50,071 nucleotides of DNA from a virus, in IMG/VR virus record IMGVR_UViG_3300028920_000008, positions 1 through 50,071 of that record. One strand, given 5' to 3'. How positions within the stretch are numbered: the first letter of the stretch is position 1; the number at the start of each line of letters is the position of its first letter. Below the pieces are notes generated by a model. That model had not been told where the DNA came from. It made no database searches and saw only the letters and a program-made list of their open reading frames with translations. Both the position numbers and the translations under genes were made by a program. Positions 49,246 through 50,071 of the stretch are shown one piece after another.

Positions 49246-50071
49246 CTAGGTGTGGTCAACGCTCGTGTTGACAAGACCAAGAACAAGGTGATGCATATCA
49301 CCGGGGAATGAAGATCCGCGACTACCAACGGTGATAACGCGAGTCTCGTTCGGCCTGATGACGTCAGTGTTTGTTCCACCGACTCCGATATCGGCCTTGA
49401 CCTCCATGCCATCATCTACGCGCATGTAGGTTGGGCTGTAGATTCCCATATTCCAGAAACGATTGTAAGAACCAGCAAAAATCGGATAGACAGTGATCGG
49501 CGTCGCATCCGCTGTCTGTTTGGTTCCAAGAACATCCGTTTCGTACTCCCAGACATCAACCTTTTGGTTCGAGCCGCCAATGGAGATCTGTCCAAGATAT
49601 CCACTTTCTGACTGGAACGCCGGATTTCCTGTGGCCTGGGTCATGTCAAGGAATCTCGAATCGCGCTGGAAGAATTCAGTAACAATCGGAGGAGCCATGA
49701 TGAACTCCATTTTTGATCGATTGTTCTTCAGCATAGTACCGAGAGCAACGACAAACTCAAAGAGATCGTCGTTAGCCTCAGATCCTGCGCGAACCGTCGA
49801 GCTGTGGAATTTGAGATGGTTCGGGCTATCTGCTGCCTCATAGATGAGTCCGTAGTCACTCGAACCAGCCTTGAGATTGATGTACGAGATGAAATTCTTC
49901 GCATTTCCTGCGCCGGTCAAAATTGCACCAGCCTCAGAAAGTGGAACAAATTCTGAATCAGTCCACGCAGATCCACTCGTATCATATCGCCGCCATTTGG
50001 CGGTTGTCATCATGGAGTAAAGACCCTCTGCGATTGTGAAATCCCAAAGGAATGCCATCGCGTCTTTCATA
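49246..50071 (-). CDS. Major capsid protein, C-terminal 232 codons and stop (gene starts at 927)
   Basis: This is the C-terminal part of the 541-aa capsid protein; bases 49945-50071 duplicate the stretch at 1-127. The frame runs from 49944 to a stop at 49246 and ends in SVDHT. The segment includes a likely P-domain with a long spine helix (about 49.7-49.8 kb) and a beta-rich end typical of capsid proteins. It is followed by a 96-bp spacer with a strong hairpin and then the head-tail connector genes. The apparent internal Met start near 50070 is an artefact of the contig end; the true start is at 927. Confidence 0.8.
   Translation of the reverse strand, partial: MKDAMAFLWDFTIAEGLYSMMTTAKWRRYDTSGSAWTDSEFVPLSEAGAILTGAGNAKNFISYINLKAGSSDYGLIYEAADSPNHLKFHSSTVRAGSEANDDLFEFVVALGTMLKNNRSKMEFIMAPPIVTEFFQRDSRFLDMTQATGNPAFQSESGYLGQISIGGSNQKVDVWEYETDVLGTKQTADATPITVYPIFAGSYNRFWNMGIYSPTYMRVDDGMEVKADIGVGGTNTDVIRPNETRVITVGSRGSSFPGDMHHLVLGLVNTSVDHT
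49945..50071. repeat. Terminal overlap, right copy (circular assembly)
   Basis: Exact copy of bases 1-127. Position 49944 therefore continues into position 1, and features touching either end should be joined across this point. Confidence 0.95.

Noticed and set aside
1-50071. CRISPR array or tRNA genes
   Set aside because: No regularly spaced identical repeats of CRISPR type and no cloverleaf with matching arms was found by reading; very degenerate forms could be missed.

Overview
The window is a complete tailed-phage genome (Caudoviricetes) assembled as a circle. Bases 1-127 are repeated exactly at 49945-50071, so the unique length is 49,944 bp and the major capsid gene is merely cut by the contig ends. 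No integrase, repressor or other lysogeny gene is recognisable, so a virulent life style is likely. No contractile sheath was recognised, and a tape measure protein of about 1,144 aa with a tail tube protein fits a long non-contractile tail (siphovirus-like). Start codons are ATG, GTG and TTG, usually behind strong AGGAGG-type ribosome binding sites. The host cannot be named from the sequence.

Layout. Two divergent transcription units start on either side of a gene-poor control region (about 9.8-10.7 kb) and converge at 35.07 kb. The late unit is on the minus strand and reads 9790 -> 1 = 49944 -> 35063. It holds an AT-hook protein in the small-terminase position, several small structural or unknown proteins, a membrane-anchored coiled coil plus an NlpC/P60 peptidase, large terminase, portal, a prohead protease/scaffold, the major capsid protein, head-tail connector genes, tail tube, tail assembly chaperones joined by a -1 frameshift, tape measure, a distal-tail-like protein and a 1,562-aa tail protein.

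The early unit is on the plus strand (10.7-35.07 kb). It begins with many small unknown genes (10.7-19.5 kb, including a RadC/JAB-domain protein and a winged-helix protein). The replication and recombination block follows (19.5-27.7 kb): an unknown Cys-rich protein, a small helix-turn-helix protein, a Cas4/RecB-like protein that lacks its catalytic acids, an Fe-S XPD/DinG-type helicase, a candidate Alba-like protein and a primase-helicase. After a 580-bp non-coding block full of repeats (27.73-28.31 kb) comes an accessory block with four tandem paralogous coiled-coil genes and a possible glycosidase-like TIM-barrel protein. The unit ends with nucleotide and DNA enzymes: a DUF4406 deoxyribosyltransferase-like protein, a DNA methyltransferase, a PRA-PH/MazG-like pyrophosphohydrolase and a RuvC-like resolvase.

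The most unusual feature is how structured the gaps between genes are. At least seven intergenic spacers carry strong potential RNA folds: nested three-way junctions at 12989-13167 and 28968-29156, a 12-bp + 7-bp H-type pseudoknot at 8942-8989, and long hairpins. Three or four early-operon spacers share a primary-sequence signature (ATCACTTGGG, 16-17 nt ending in a T run, then CGTGG). The helices around it change sequence from copy to copy while keeping their pairing. A separate 10-bp tandem motif (GCTTATAnnC) lies upstream of the late operon, an early gene and the resolvase gene, and looks like the operator of a phage regulon.
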